Of a stretch of 64,000 bases of DNA, positions 1 to 11,560 are shown one piece after another. The translations under genes and the position numbers were made by a program. The notes below the pieces were generated by a model. That model had not been told where the DNA came from and made no database searches. It was given only the letters and a program-made list of their open reading frames with translations. Source of the DNA: Rhabditoides inermis (Eukaryota > Nematoda > Chromadorea > Rhabditida > Rhabditidae); contig CAWZYM010000014.1 in assembly GCA_963966185.1 (NCBI GenBank), forward strand, positions 36,001-100,000, written 5' to 3'. The number at the start of each line of letters is the position of its first letter. Position 1 is the first letter of the stretch.

Positions 1-214
1 ATCGATATCATTTGTTATAACTAACCGTTCTTCTGTTGAAACGCAAGCTCAATTCTTTCTTGACAATTCTTTCTTACCGTAACATTCATTAGAAAGTTCC
101 GTGCCCGGACCCAACACATTGGGAAAGTGCGTACTTTCAATAAGTACAGCTGATGTGGGGAGTGATGTGCCTACTGTGTCACAATAACATGATACGCATT
201 TTGTTTACATATAG

Positions 215-2309
215 GTTCGAGGCGAAAGAGAATCTGCTCCATGTCTACGATTTCACCAGTCACGACGGCGAGATGAAGAGCGACTGGGTACGCGCCAACA
301 TCCTCGTCTCCTAGTTTCTTCTTCGAAACTCTCCCTTTCTCCCTTCCTCTCTCCCTTCCTCTTCCACCCTCTTACCATCTCTCTCTCTCTCCCCTCCCCC
401 CCCTCTCTCTCTCCTCTTCTTGACTGTTTCCTCCTCTTCAGCTGGGCGATGACGTTCTCATCCAGCTCCGCCGTGTGCTGTGCGATTTGCCTGGTGATGG
501 CTCCGTGCGGGTGTGCTTCCACGTGGAGATGGAGGTTCAGACGGTGCGTCTTCGACACGCGCTCGCACTGCCACATGTACATTACAGGACAAGTGGTCCT
601 GTGGACTGCGCTCATTCGGCACTCTGCTCGCGCTCATCTTCGACCGCGACCCTGCCGAGTTTGTTTGCGTATCACTCGTGTCGACACATGGTACGAAATA
701 ATCTCTCCACTGTCTCGATAGGTTGGCGTGGAACGGGGACCTGCATGACCTGAAGGCGGTGATGGAGCGAGTCGGCGACGAGGGAGACAACATCACTCTC
801 CACACTATCCGAAACATGAGCCTCGGACGGTACGCCACCGAATCCCTTCTAATGTCTGCATGAAACAATATCTTATGTCCGACTCTCTCTCTCTCTCTCT
901 CTCGACTGTAGCGTCTCTCCGATATTACAAGTATTTAAAGAGTACATTCATTCTTTTTTGTGAGATACAATAGATAGTTAAAAAGCATAACGAGGGACAG
1001 AGAGAACTTGGAGAGAGAGAGAAAGAGTGTGTGTGTGTGAGAGAGAGAGAAAGAGAGAGAGAGAGATTGAATTTTTCCAGCACCCGCATACCTACTGGCT
1101 CGCCGCGCTACGGCATTCTCCTGCCTTTCCCGAACAAGGCCGGACTCATCCTGTGCGTAATTTCTTGAAAAATCATAGTTGTAGACCGCATTACAGCACT
1201 GAGAACAACGACAAGGGACGAGACTACAAGTGGCAGTGTATCATCCGCGATGTCAGTGTTTCGACCTGTCCGGGAGGGAGGGAGGGAACAGTGTCGATGG
1301 TAAATCGGCAATGAGCACAGTGTGTTGCAGATTCTGTCTCAAATGGACGAACTGATCGCGGAGAACAACGAGCTGAAGAGGAGGGTGGAGCAGTACGAGG
1401 GAGCAGCGGCGGCGGCGGCGGAGAAGGCCTCCGGAGACGATGACGACACGATGCTGATGGACGATGCGTCTGATGGCGACATGGGCTCCGACCACACCAT
1501 GCACTCTGATGGCGACGGCCAGATCGATGATGACGGCGGCGTGCTCCAGAAGACGTCGTCGAGTTGCTCTAACCAGGTACACTTGCTGTTGTCTTTTCGA
1601 TTTCGATTTGCCTTCGTTCAGTCTGTGTCCGGCGGCAGCACTCCGCGCAAGAAGACGTGGAAGAATGCGAAGAACAAAGCAGCCACCACGAAGAAGAGAC
1701 TGCAGACGATGAGGTGTCCCGGTCAGTCGCGGCTGAGCACTCCGTTCACGCACCACCGCATCGACAACAAGACTGGCAAAGTGCTCAGTCAACAACCCGT
1801 GCCCGCCCAGAATCAGAGACGATACCCCATCTGCAAAGTGTGCGAGAAGGTTGGTTCCGATTCGATTTCGTTCAATGTGTAGTAAATTAGTAAAAAAATC
1901 ATATTGTCTAAGCTCGATGACTGTTCACATATATGTAGGAAGCAAAGCGAGGGAAGGAAGAGCACGTGTGGTCGCACTTGGATGAGAAGCGCTATATCTG
2001 TGGCTTGCGCCTCATGCGAGACGAGAAGCCGTGCACCCTCAAGCCGCAGACAGGTGTGTGAGTAGTCAAGCTGCGAGAGGTAGTGGAACAGTGGCAGATA
2101 GAAACGTTATCGCAAAGTGTTTCCTAGAAGATACCCATTACTGTGCTCATTTGGGAATTTCAGAGTTCCAGCCGGTGCACAAGCACATTGTGACGGCGCA
2201 CTCGAATGAGCCGAGAGAGACAGCGCTCAGAGCGATTATCGACAATAAGAACAACGCGGCGATCAAGAATAAGTACGACGAGAAGCTAGTGGAGTGTTTT
2301 GGAAAGTGA
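215..2309 (+). CDS. Unrecognised protein with acidic middle and C-terminal paired Cys/His motifs (5' end missing)
   Basis: Exons read at about 215-287, 442-543, 588-668, about 723-829, 1081-1152, 1185-1251, 1331-1576, 1622-1849, 1939-2053 and 2164-2309 (TGA). Phases agree from 1081 onward. The join into the exon near 723 is off by one base, so a small piece there is misread. The exon at 1331 starts with a short coiled-coil-like run (MDELIAENNELKRRVEQ) and continues into an Ala and Asp/Gly-rich acidic stretch. The next exon is basic. The C-terminal part has CKVC, then H-x-x-x-x-K, YICG, PC and a final HKHIVTAH, which resembles two adjacent C2H2-like zinc sites. A nucleic-acid-binding role is only a guess. 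No family is recognised, and a first exon is probably to the left of the window. Confidence 0.6.
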
Positions 2310-2441
2310 AATGAACCGCCGACCTCCGCACTTATCACATACAAACGATATCTTTTGACTCACATAATAGTTGGAACTCGCTTTGATTAGATTTTGGTGG
2401 ACAATTGAATTAGTGATAGTATTGAAGCGAGATAAAAATTG

Positions 2442-2951
2442 CTTCGCATTAGAGTTTCGTTCGGCTGCCGAAATGACGACCGAAAAATCGACATTTCGGC
2501 AAATGATGACCGATTTCGGAATTTCCGAAATGGCCGATCCCGAAATCCGATCTGTTCGGCAATGACCGAACCGAAGTTTCGGAAACCGTTTCGGAATCGT
2601 TCGGCGCGGCCGTTCCTTTCGGCCGCGCTTTTCGGAATTGCCGAAAAATATTAGAATAATTTCTGGAAGGAGGGATTTTCGCTTGACTCGACCGTGTTCA
2701 CGAGTTGATAGTGGGGTATGAGTGAACCATCGGTGAGTTACATTTCATCAATATCATGCAAATGTGTTTTTCGGAATTTCCGAAATGGCGCGACCCGAGT
2801 TCGGTCATTGCCGTTTCGGCGCGCACCGAACAGACGGTCGTTCGGTTCGGAAATTCCGAAAAGTGTTCGGTTATTTCCGAAACGGAAATTTCGAAATCGT
2901 CATTTTTCGGAAATGACCGTTTCGGAAATCGAACGAAACTCTACTTCGCAT
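2442..2951. mobile_element. hAT-type non-autonomous element (MITE)
   Basis: The element itself is 2450-2943. It is flanked on both sides by the identical 8-bp duplication CTTCGCAT (2442-2449 and 2944-2951). Its ends are inverted repeats beginning TAGAGTTTCGTTCG. Both halves are packed with the word TTTCGGAAAT and its complement, so the whole element can fold back. The 8-bp duplication and TAGAG terminus are typical of hAT transposons. It contains no transposase frame; the short ORFs inside are by-products of the repeats. Confidence 0.85.
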
Positions 2952-3467
2952 TCTTTGTTCTTGTGAAATAATTAGAAACTATTTGCAATGAGAAACTCTC
3001 ACCCACGATGTCGTGTTGTTGTGCATATGTACGTCTTATCGTCCATTTAGAATTCCAGATGAATCCATATATGATCGTATTCACACACGACAACCGCTCC
3101 AGACGTCACGGAATAGTAGAAATGACAACTGTCATCGTCATTTTAATTGGCAGTTTTGATGCTATAGACGAACTCATTTAAATTCCAGTTTCTCGAAAGT
3201 TTCCCATTGATCCTACTGTTTTGTGATTGTTTTATGAGCTATTTAAAAACCGCTTTCAAGCAATTGTTCTGGATGTGAAACATTTGCAATGTAACATTCT
3301 CTATGCACCAAGAAAGTGATATCGATGATATTTAATATCGATTAGTTATCAAGGATTATATAGTCTTCATAACATATTGTAGCGGTTAACACTCAGCCGC
3401 AGGCAGTGGATGACAAGCATCACCAACAACATGATGAGACAAAAACAATTTTTGGTGCATGGCTGGA
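2952..3467. other. Intergenic; no gene seen
   Basis: AT-rich sequence with no coding exon. A plus-strand frame at 3397-3560 looks coding at first, but the minus strand splices in phase through the same bases and is preferred. Confidence 0.4.
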
Positions 3468-6308
3468 TCAGAAGTCAGCTTCCTCGCCGAAAAAGCTTAC
3501 ATCAACTGCAAAGTGCTTCACCGAGTTGGCCACAGCTATCATATCTTCCGAAAAAAGGTAGCCTTCCTGAATTTTTTTTTAAATTGAAAGTCTACTCTTC
3601 TTTCAACTAACCAATTCGGCGAGTTTCAGCGCTGCCAGGAGCCCGATGCCATAGTGCTCGACTTTCTTGTTGATTTGTGGGAACAGGGCGAGTGCGGACT
3701 GATCACAACTTTGAGTGAACTTATGGTGTAGTTACCTCCTGCAAGTCTTTCACATTGAAAGAGTTTATGCCTGTCAGGTTGAGAGCGTTGAGCGACGAAA
3801 TGATGTGCAGGAGCCAGACCATAGACGCACAAAAGTCTCCCTTGGAATCGACTACCACAGTTGTATCCATCGATGAGAAAAAAATAAGAGCAAATCCTGA
3901 AAATAGATTCCCACAGTTTTGAATCAAGTTCTCTAGTCTACTCCGACTCACGAGTGAGGATTTGAACAGCGGTCGCAGTGTTTTCACCTCTTTTCTTTTC
4001 GGGGGTTCGCATTTTTATGACGATAAAATCAAACGTAGTGGAGGTACTACAACGAATGTACCATTTTTACGTATAGACTCGAAACAAACAAAAAAAATGT
4101 TGCAACGCATATAGTTTCGTAGTCACTCTGTAAAAGTTTAATCACCTTTGTATTATGTAGTGTTTCGATCCTTGTTCATTATCGTTTAATGTGATGTGAT
4201 ATTTATCGTTTCCTTCGATAGCCGTATCACTATTCATCAAACGTTCTGTAACATAACATAATGTGTTAGTTTTTCTTATTATTATTAGCAGTAAACTACA
4301 GTGGCTGAACAGACTATTTTAAACGTTCGAATAGCGAGAGACAATGGCAAAGTGAGAGAGCGGCGCTAGCCGTCTGCGTCTCTCTTTTCGCTACAGTATT
4401 TTCGCGCTTGAATTCAAATATTTAGCCGTCAGTAGGAGGCTACATTCCGCTTACTGTAACAAAAAATGCAAGCAAAAGCGTACCGACGGATCCATCGAAG
4501 TCGAATACTCGTCCGATGTCGTTTTTTTCAATCTCCTTCAGAAAAAAGAACAAAGACGAAGAGGAAGGAGAATATGTAAACCTATACGTAATACGGAAAA
4601 TATTTAGTTTTGTTGTCTTGATACTCACACAGATGGGCAGTGGTTGAAGACGTTTCGTTGCATGAAAGTTGGTCTAAAGGATAAGAGATGAGAGGATGAG
4701 AAACAAGACTAGTATGTTATGATTTTTTTTCAAAAAATCAATTTCAAAACTTGCGTTGTGATAGTTGTGTCGGCGGGATTCTGATAAATATTTGAAATGA
4801 CGAGAATGTTCTAACATTAAGCAAGCCGTGACAAGTTTAAACTTTGAAAACATACATCTATCAGAGCCTCCTGCATCAGTTGACTGTAAAACTCATAGAA
4901 GTTCTCATAGGAGGAAAGTGCCTTCAATGTGGGTTCGTTTATTTAAAACAAACAATACAGTTGTATTACGAGTCGATTGCATCCAAATGTAATGATTGAT
5001 TTCTTGGCCAAAAGTTCAGCATAGATGAACTGAAAACCAATATTTATATAATGAATGGATAATTGATCGTGAATCTTTTACTAATCAAACATACTCCGGT
5101 ATCCTGATCAAACAAAGCGAACCACGATGACTTGATGTTGATATCCAATGTATTTACAAGACTCTAGGCGAAAATTATTAAAAGTTGAGTCACAGAAACA
5201 CGAAACAATACAAAAAGTGACACAACGGCGATTCTCACATATTTGATGCTCATAACGCATAAATTTCACTGAAAAAACTCACAATGACTTGATAAACAAT
5301 GCATACGAACTGCACTCTCACAGGAAGCATCACTACGGACAAGATAACGGAATCCTCAATGGAAGTATCATAGCCATCACCCAGAGTGCGAAACATACAT
5401 TTGTATCATGCAGAAAGCTACTTTTAATGGCAACTGCGAGAGTGCGAGTCAAGGTGGCATGATTTGTCTAAAATACGTGTACACGCCGAATACATCATGG
5501 AAATACCAGTAACAAGGCAGCAGTGCCGAGAGTAGCGAACAGCAACCACATACATAGATGTATGCCAAAGGTAACCATGGAAATTCTGAATTTAATTGAT
5601 CAGTAGGGCCTCTATTTATTCAAGAGCACAACTTTTGCGCACAACTTTTGCGCACTAAAAAATGGGCAAAAATTCTTGGCATCTAAATCATGAGAACATT
5701 ATGTATGTTTGTATCTCACTTTATCGACGAGTCGAGAAAACTTTCGAACCGATTGCCAACATAATCAGACAGACTCTAAACAAATGGTAATGAACCATGT
5801 ATATCTGTATAAAATTTGCATAGAATACTCACCGAAACAATTTTGAACAAAATTGTTCCCATAGCTACGTATTGGATGAAGATAAAGACATTGATCATGC
5901 AAGCGTGCGCGATATCGTGATCGCTCCCACCGGAACTTTCGTGAGGCATATTGAACGAATCATATGGACTCGTCTTGTTCATGGGAGGAACATGAGAGAG
6001 CTATAATTGTGATCATATTGATGTGAGTACAATGCGTTTGTTTTGACTCTGTCTCACCTGATCGACTATGAACCCTGATCCAGCAATCAATCCAATCAGA
6101 AACACCACCACAAGCATATAATATCCCGACAACACGGCCTTCTGTGCGAGGCTAAGGAAAAAGTTGTGTACCCGGGTTATTCAACTTTCATACTCACGAT
6201 AAGCGCGGTGTTCGCATATGGGAAGGATTCTGAAAACGGTTACAGAAATAAGAAAAGACTAGAAGAAAATTGATTAAGAGAGTTCACCGCTATGCCTGGA
6301 TCGACCAT
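3468..6308 (-). CDS. Multi-exon membrane protein, family not recognised
   Basis: Read right to left, the start ATG is at 6306-6308, and the first exons join in phase: MVDPGIA, NPSHMRTPRLS, then a hydrophobic segment YYMLVVVFLIGLIAGSGFIV (about 6080-6150). This is followed by an Asn/Ser-rich loop and a second hydrophobic segment MINVFIFIQYVAMGTILFKI (about 5840-5920). A third lies near 5500-5570 and another near 5290-5400. Further exons lie near 5105-5165, 5000-5035, 4855-4920, 4450-4550, 3740-3900 and 3630-3720. The last introns are 48-49 bp (for example GTTAGT..TTCAG near 3565-3612). A reading-through last exon stops at 3468. The protein looks polytopic with a cytosolic helical tail. The join near 3720-3740 is uncertain, and two genes cannot be excluded. 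Confidence 0.55.
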
Positions 6309-6528
6309 GTCGGGTGGGCGGTGGGAGAGAAAATAATGTATTTATCAGTAAAACAACAACTTTCACATTGAGATGATGTTTGGGTCATTACTTCACGCGG
6401 AGAGAAAGATCGCTCGTTTCCATTTCCTCTGTCTCTTTTCCGCTCTCTCTTTTTCTCTCTTCAGTCTCTCCTTTCTCTTCCCCCTCTCTTGCTCCTCTCT
6501 TTCTCTTTCTTTTCTTTTGCTCTATCGC

Positions 6529-6701
6529 AACTACACAACACAAAATACACAAAACAGACAAACAAGTAACACAATAGTCTACAGAGGAACTTTGAAAATC
6601 TATATAAAAACAACTACATAAATTGAGTGCCTGCATCCAGGCAGTGTACAGCTCCTTCGAGTCGGAAGAAGATAGCAGCACCCTGTAATCAGTCAATACT
6701 C
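6529..6701 (-). pseudogene. Displaced copy of the anillin gene 3' segment (PH-domain end)
   Basis: The minus strand here repeats 45796-45968 of the plus strand almost base for base over 173 bp, including the last bases of an intron (ATTGACTGATTACAG), the exon coding VLLSSSDSKEL.TAWMQALN, and the following sequence. Cys of the source is Tyr here. Keeping the intron border shows the copy was made from DNA, not from spliced RNA. It has no upstream exons on this strand and is presumed non-functional. Confidence 0.85.
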
Positions 6702-7015
6702 TAAAAAAAACAAGCCTATAGCCTATGGCCCATATACAGTTATCTTTCGCGGATTGCTATCTGCTACAAAGGAATCACTGCCAGACATGAATCGGCGTTA
6801 TGATGTATTAGAACGTTCAAACGTCACACATTAGATGTGAAACGCCTAAATTTAAAGTGGAGGGAACGTCTTAGCAAAGTGGAGGGATCGTTCATGGTCG
6901 GTGGAGGAATCGTTCATGCTAGTGGAGGACCATGCAAAAGTGGAGGACCTTGCAAATGTGGAGGGAACGTCCTACATTCCCTCGTCTCTCGTCATTCCCT
7001 TTCTTTTCCCTGGCA

Positions 7016-7083
7016 ATGAGTGCGGCGAGCTTGAGCGCCGCTGCCTCCGGTGCTGCATCCGTCACCCAGACACTGCCCAAGGT

Positions 7084-7133
<50 letters not shown>

Positions 7134-7911
7134 TCTTTCCCTCCCATCAGCCCGCCGACGAGGGTCTTGTCCTCCGTCTCCGCTCGCAGCCCTCCCCCGC
7201 CCCGACTGCCCTAGCAGGAGCGCCCGCGCATCCGTCATCGGTACGCGATCGATTATCGATCGATTATCGATCGACTACCGATTGATTATCGATTTGATTC
7301 TTCCTACGTTTTTTTCTGGCCTGGAGTTATGATTGATTGATCGAGTATCGATTCGTGCTCTGTCACTCAAGGCTGTAAAGTTCATCGGTCATTTGAATGA
7401 TTATCGATTGGTTATCGATTGATTTTGCAGACAACGAGCACATGGGTCGTCTCAAGTCGAACTGCTGCTGTAGCTACACGAAGCTGCGCCGCTGGGACAC
7501 CCCAGCACCTGGGAGCAGGACGAGAACGAGGTATCGATTGATTATCGATTGGATATTGATTGGATATCGATCAGTTAGTCGGTGGCTATTGCTGTAGTGG
7601 AAAACACTGAATTGATCTTTATTGATAAATTATCGATTGATTGATTATGGTCAATGAGGTTTGACCGAAGATCGTGCATGTGGAAATAGAGAAATGTGAA
7701 TTTATTTCCTTATCGATTAATTAACGATTTTAAGACAGAGCACTGCTGCGGTCACGCTCTGCCGCCGCCGCCCAACAAGAACGACAAGAGCAAGGACGAA
7801 GAGCCGGCGCGCCAGGTATCGATTGATTGATTATCGATAGAAAATCGATTGACTATCGAATGATTATTGATTGATAAACTACTTCAGCCGGCCGGTGGCG
7901 GACACTGCTGA
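7016..7911 (+). CDS. Small Cys-rich protein, five short exons, one internal frame break
   Basis: ATG at 7016. Exon 1 encodes MSAASLSAAASGAASVTQTL and ends at 7081. Further exons lie at about 7151-7240, 7431-7531, 7735-7816 and 7888-7911 (TGA). The third exon encodes HMGRLKSNCCCSYTKLRRWD, then STWEQDENE in a frame shifted by one base at the C run near 7500. The fourth encodes TEHCCGH and a lysine/proline-rich stretch, and the protein ends AGGGHC. The CCC and CC pairs and the terminal Cys suggest lipidation or metal binding, but this is inference. An AATAAA-like signal sits near 8004. The frame break could be a sequencing error in a short homopolymer or real decay. Family not recognised. Confidence 0.5.
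7241..7872. repeat. Dispersed ATCGATTGATT-type words in introns
   Basis: All three last introns of the small Cys-rich gene contain runs of ATCGATTGATT / TTATCGATTGA, absent from its exons. A few more copies occur near 8338-8365. They do not form a regular tandem array. Confidence 0.7.
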
Positions 7912-7988
7912 GCGACCAGCGACGCCGTCTCCAGTTCAGGAAAGCCGAATCATGTCTCTTACACCTTACAATCGTCCGCTTACTGTGT

Positions 7989-8205
7989 TTATGATGAACA
8001 AATAATAAACAAGTTTATTTCCCTCGGTTCCACATGCAGCGTGGTCGTCGGGGCGCGCGTCGTGGTTGTCGTCGTCGTCGTGCGATGCTTCTGTGATGAA
8101 AGGTCGTGTTCCTCAAAGGTTGTGGTCGGGATGGCGGTAGAGGTGGTTGCCTGGAATGCTTCGGGGAGGCGACATTGCGGGACGGCGGACGTCCCAGTCA
8201 CTCCA
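7989..8205 (-). CDS. Possible Thr-rich short reading frame
   Basis: A minus-strand frame runs from about 8205 to a stop at 7989 and contains eight consecutive threonines followed by RAPTTT, encoded by a GTC-type triplet repeat. Thr-rich stretches occur in secreted mucin-like proteins, but no signal peptide or splice partner is visible. The repeat alone could create the frame. Confidence 0.15.
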
Positions 8206-8229
8206 CACTATGGTAGATCGGATGAGTAG

Positions 8230-9330
8230 ATCACACCGGTACATATATCACTCTGTTCCAGAGATAATGACATCTACGACCCCTCCCGAGAGCTATGATC
8301 GAAAGGATTCTGCTGGCGAATGAGGCCGTGACAAGTATCAATCGATTATCGAATGATTATCGACTTTATAGACTTGTATGCTACTTTGTCTTTCGACACT
8401 CCGTTTTTTCTACATGTTCCGTTTTTCTACAGTCCACTGGACTGACAATTCATGTATGCATTGTGAGTTGTTTCTTTGCTTGTAGCTTGTTCACTAGGTT
8501 GCTTACTTGTCTCAATTTAGATAAACATCGATTTCCAACATATTATAAAGCAAAGCAAACAAAAGATGTCTGCTCTGCCGCCTGCCTGCTACAAAATTTC
8601 GAAGCTTCGAGTGTTGCAGAAGCGAAGCCAATCACAACAACAGTCGTTCGGCAGACTGTAACCGCTTGAGGCAGAGTGGCGGAGTACGAGGGAGGAAAGC
8701 GAGAGAGACTGCTGTATCGGGGGACCAATCAATGGGTTTGCTATATCGGGGGACCAATCAATAAAGAAAAACAAATGTTTAGTGAAAATAGTTGCAATAA
8801 AATGTATTTAAGCAGCTATTAAGTTCCCAAAAAATGTAAAATAATACAAAATAAATGTCGAAAAATAGCAGAAAAATGCATAAAAATGTTCAAGAAAATG
8901 TCAAAAAATATTGTAAATTTTTACATTCTTTGCGCGCCCCATTGCCAAAATGTCGAAAAATACGAAAAAATGTGTTTTCGGGAATTTTACCATTTTTGAA
9001 CATAATAGCTGCTTTACTGACTAAATCAAGGATTGTGATCACCAGTAATACATTTCATATAGAATATTGAAGTCAAAACTGAATTCAGTACTGAACATAT
9101 ACAACTCGTGAATTTGATTTGAGACCTATGAAATATGATATATTTGTGAAGCTTGAATCAAAATATGATTGACCATGATGATTTCGTTAAATGAAAACTT
9201 CATTCCGAAAAAAGTTTTTCATCAACCACTAAAGAGTTATAACAAAGCGTGAAAATTTGTAATCTGTGTTTTCTCCATCAACAAGAAACGCAGTCCAGAA
9301 ACCAGAAAGTATTGGCAAAACAAATATCGT
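8230..9330. other. No gene seen; A-rich repeats
   Basis: This stretch holds a duplicated 20-base phrase (ATCGGGGGACCAATCAAT near 8718 and 8745), an A-rich tract at 8830-9000 with AAAATGTC-like words, and AT-rich sequence. No splice-compatible coding exon was found. Confidence 0.4.
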
Positions 9331-9401
9331 GTGCGCGGACTCGAACCCCATCCTCTGTTCGGATATTCTGATGCGCTAACCACTAGGCCACAACGGCTCG
9401 G
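9331..9401 (-). repeat. tRNA-like sequence (SINE head or decayed tRNA)
   Basis: The minus strand carries an A box (TGGCCTAGTGGTTAGCGC, 9373-9390) and a B box (GGTTCGAGTCC, 9337-9347) at tRNA spacing. The acceptor ends do not pair and the anticodon stem is broken, so this is not a working tRNA. A tRNA-derived SINE is more likely. Confidence 0.65.
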
Positions 9402-9800
9402 TCATTGATCGCCAGAGGTGGAATGAGGTAGCAAAAAACCAGCCATGTACGTTTCGTACTGAAAACGTATATGGCGCGTAAGAAAAAGTAACACCAGAAA
9501 TCGATGTCTGGGGTCCTAACTAAGGTATCCTATCAATTTGGTTCGGATCCGAGAGTGTGGCTCTAACGACACTCCTCGTGAGTGACACTGAGCATGCGTA
9601 GAAAGTGTAGATCGTGCGGTCACGTGCGGGAGACGTAGAATGAGAGAGTGTGTCATAATTAGAGGGTTTAGACAACGAACAGGTTCGTTAGGTCAAATGA
9701 TGAATGGAATGGTTTATCTGATAATATGCAGATATCTTAATATGCTGGTTATATTATATTTCTGAATTATCAGTTTAGAACCTAGGATAGATTTTATTTA

Positions 9801-10155
9801 AAAAGTACTTGCGTAAACAAATGAACTTTGTCTTGTCCCAATGCAGCAAAAGCACATGCATAAAGCGTTTACAAATACTAACACAAACCTGCGCCTCTCT
9901 CTTCCCCCCCCCCTCTCTCTCTCTCTCCTCTCTCTCTGTCTTCTCTCTCTAATATGAACGTATGGCGTTATTCATTTGTATTGTTATATTTCATCGGTTA
10001 GTGTCCACTGTCCGTTATGCGCAGGTTTGTGCTAGTATTTGTAAACGCTTTATGCATGTGCTTTTGCTGCATTGGGACAAGACAAAGTTCATTTGTTTAC
10101 GCAAGTACTTTCTAAATAAAATATATGTCCTTTTGTTAAATTTCATAGAAATTTT
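9801..10155. mobile_element. Foldback element, copy 1
   Basis: Two arms of about 94 bp (9801-9894 and 10019-10112) are inverted copies beginning AAAAGTACTTGCGTAAAC and meeting around a CT-rich loop. The right arm is followed by ATATATGTCCTTTTGTT and AATTTCATAGAAATTTT, which also follows the related element near 30440, so the mobile unit includes this tail. A fragment (CGTTTACAAATACTAACACA) recurs near 10368. No coding capacity. Confidence 0.75.
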
Positions 10156-10653
10156 GAATATGTGCTGAATTATGACTATTCATATGGATTTTATCAAAAA
10201 CTACTATCTCTCACTCACTCTGTTCTCTCCTTCTCTTCGTCTCTCTTTCACTGTTCCTTCTCTCTCTCTCTCTCTCTTTCTCTCTTTCTCTCACACTGTT
10301 CTCTCTCTCACTCTCTCACTTTCTGCCCTTCTCTCTCTGTCTCTTTATATTTTCTGCTCTTCTATCAACGTTTACAAATACTAACACAAACTCTCGGCCG
10401 TTCTCTCTCTTCTTACTCTCATGTACCACAGATCACACGTTACGTTTCGGATCGCCGTTACATTTCACAAAAACGTTTTCCCCACATATTTTCTCACTAC
10501 CGTTCGGAGTCGCGCCTACTGCGCTCTTTCTCCTGGTTATAGTTGGCGGACCCAAAACAACGCAAACCCGGCGCGAATTAGACGCTGGCGGCGGCGGGGC
10601 GAACTACACTCAAAGTGCGAGTTGGAGAACACGGGCAGAAAACGCCGAGAGAG

Positions 10654-10834
10654 TATAGTCGGATTGGATCCTATATGCCATCCGTGACATTTCACATGTT
10701 GTGCAGTTTCGTGCAACACAACGTGTATGTCATCAAATATCCAAAACGCTTTGTGAGAGGGAATCGAACCCGTGGGCAGCTCGAAAGGATCGCGCGCTGG
10801 CGGCGCGCTCTACCACTGCGCCATTGAGGCTCAT
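10654..10834 (-). mobile_element. tRNA-derived SINE, minus-strand member of an inverted pair
   Basis: Read on the minus strand, the head contains A box TGGCGCAGTGGTAGAGCGC and B box GGTTCGATTCC. It is followed by a body of about 110 bp that ends with TCCGACTATA. The body matches the plus-strand copy at 10945-11122 almost exactly. Confidence 0.75.
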
Positions 10835-10944
10835 GCAGAGAGGTCATTGAGTTTCGCAGATATGTTTGCTCGTTATCTCTCATCATTGTACACTGAAGAG
10901 GCCAGTGGAGCTAGATGGGCTATCTCTTCGATCTCTTAACCACT

Positions 10945-11122
10945 TCCTCTATGGAGCAGTGGCAGTGCGCGCCGCTAGCGCACAATCGCAGCGACCTGTC
11001 CACGGGTTCGATTCCTACTCATGGAAGCGTTTTGGATATTTGATGACATGCATGTTGTGTTGCACAAAACTGCACAACATGTGAAATGTCACGGATGGCA
11101 TATAGGATCCAATCCGACTATA
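10945..11122 (+). mobile_element. tRNA-derived SINE, plus-strand member of an inverted pair
   Basis: The tRNA-like head (GGAGCAGTGGCAGTGCGC ... GGTTCGATTCC) is followed by the same body as 10654-10834 in the opposite direction. About 110 bp separate the two. Head sequences have diverged more than bodies. Confidence 0.75.
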
Positions 11123-11172
11123 CGCTTTCGGCAGAGAGTCAGCGTTACCGGACACGACTTCCACCCACCCAC

Positions 11173-11332
11173 CAATTAGTGATCTGGCCTACGGAACCGT
11201 GCGAATCTAACTAACATGAATTGGATGAGTTCACATTCCTGCTAACATGATTTTTGGATATAGCTTCTTGAAAATTCTGGCGCGAGCCCTATCCTAAGCC
11301 AAAAGAGAGGGCGCTGCGCGCCCTCTCTAATT
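11173..11332. repeat. 160-bp interspersed repeat ending in a palindrome, copy 1
   Basis: Shared with 32784-32943. It begins CAATTAGTGATCTG, contains GGAACCGTGCGAATCTAACT, and ends with the hairpin-forming GAGAGGGCGCTGCGCGCCCT. Both copies stand a few hundred bases upstream of a LINE. A CACCCACCCA-rich stretch precedes both, with about 75 bp missing in this copy. Confidence 0.8.
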
Positions 11333-11560
11333 TCGTGAGTTGGTTTTCTATGATATGTGTGGGATATATTCATAATCTGTATCTGAATGAGGATTCTCGA
11401 GAAGCTGCCAAAAGCAACTCTGTCTGATTCACAGTTATTACTCACAAGTTCACCTTATCATTTACTGTAAAGATGAACTGTTACAAAAATATCGTTTTGT
11501 TGTATAAACTTGAACATTGAAAACAGCTTTTTTGCATTGTTTTTAAAGCGTTGTATATTC

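Noticed and set aside
1253..1795. 180-codon minus-strand frame
   Set aside because: It is the shadow of the GC-rich acidic exons on the plus strand.
3397..3731. Plus-strand exons that look coding (KHHQQHDETKTIFGAW and RCQEPDAIVLDFLVDLWE)
   Set aside because: Their splice phases do not match, whereas the minus strand joins through a 48-bp intron in phase and continues a longer gene.
9331..9401. Functional tRNA gene
   Set aside because: A and B boxes are present but the acceptor and anticodon stems do not pair.
10741..10834. Functional tRNA gene on the minus strand
   Set aside because: The two ends do not pair and a long non-tRNA body follows; it is a SINE head.
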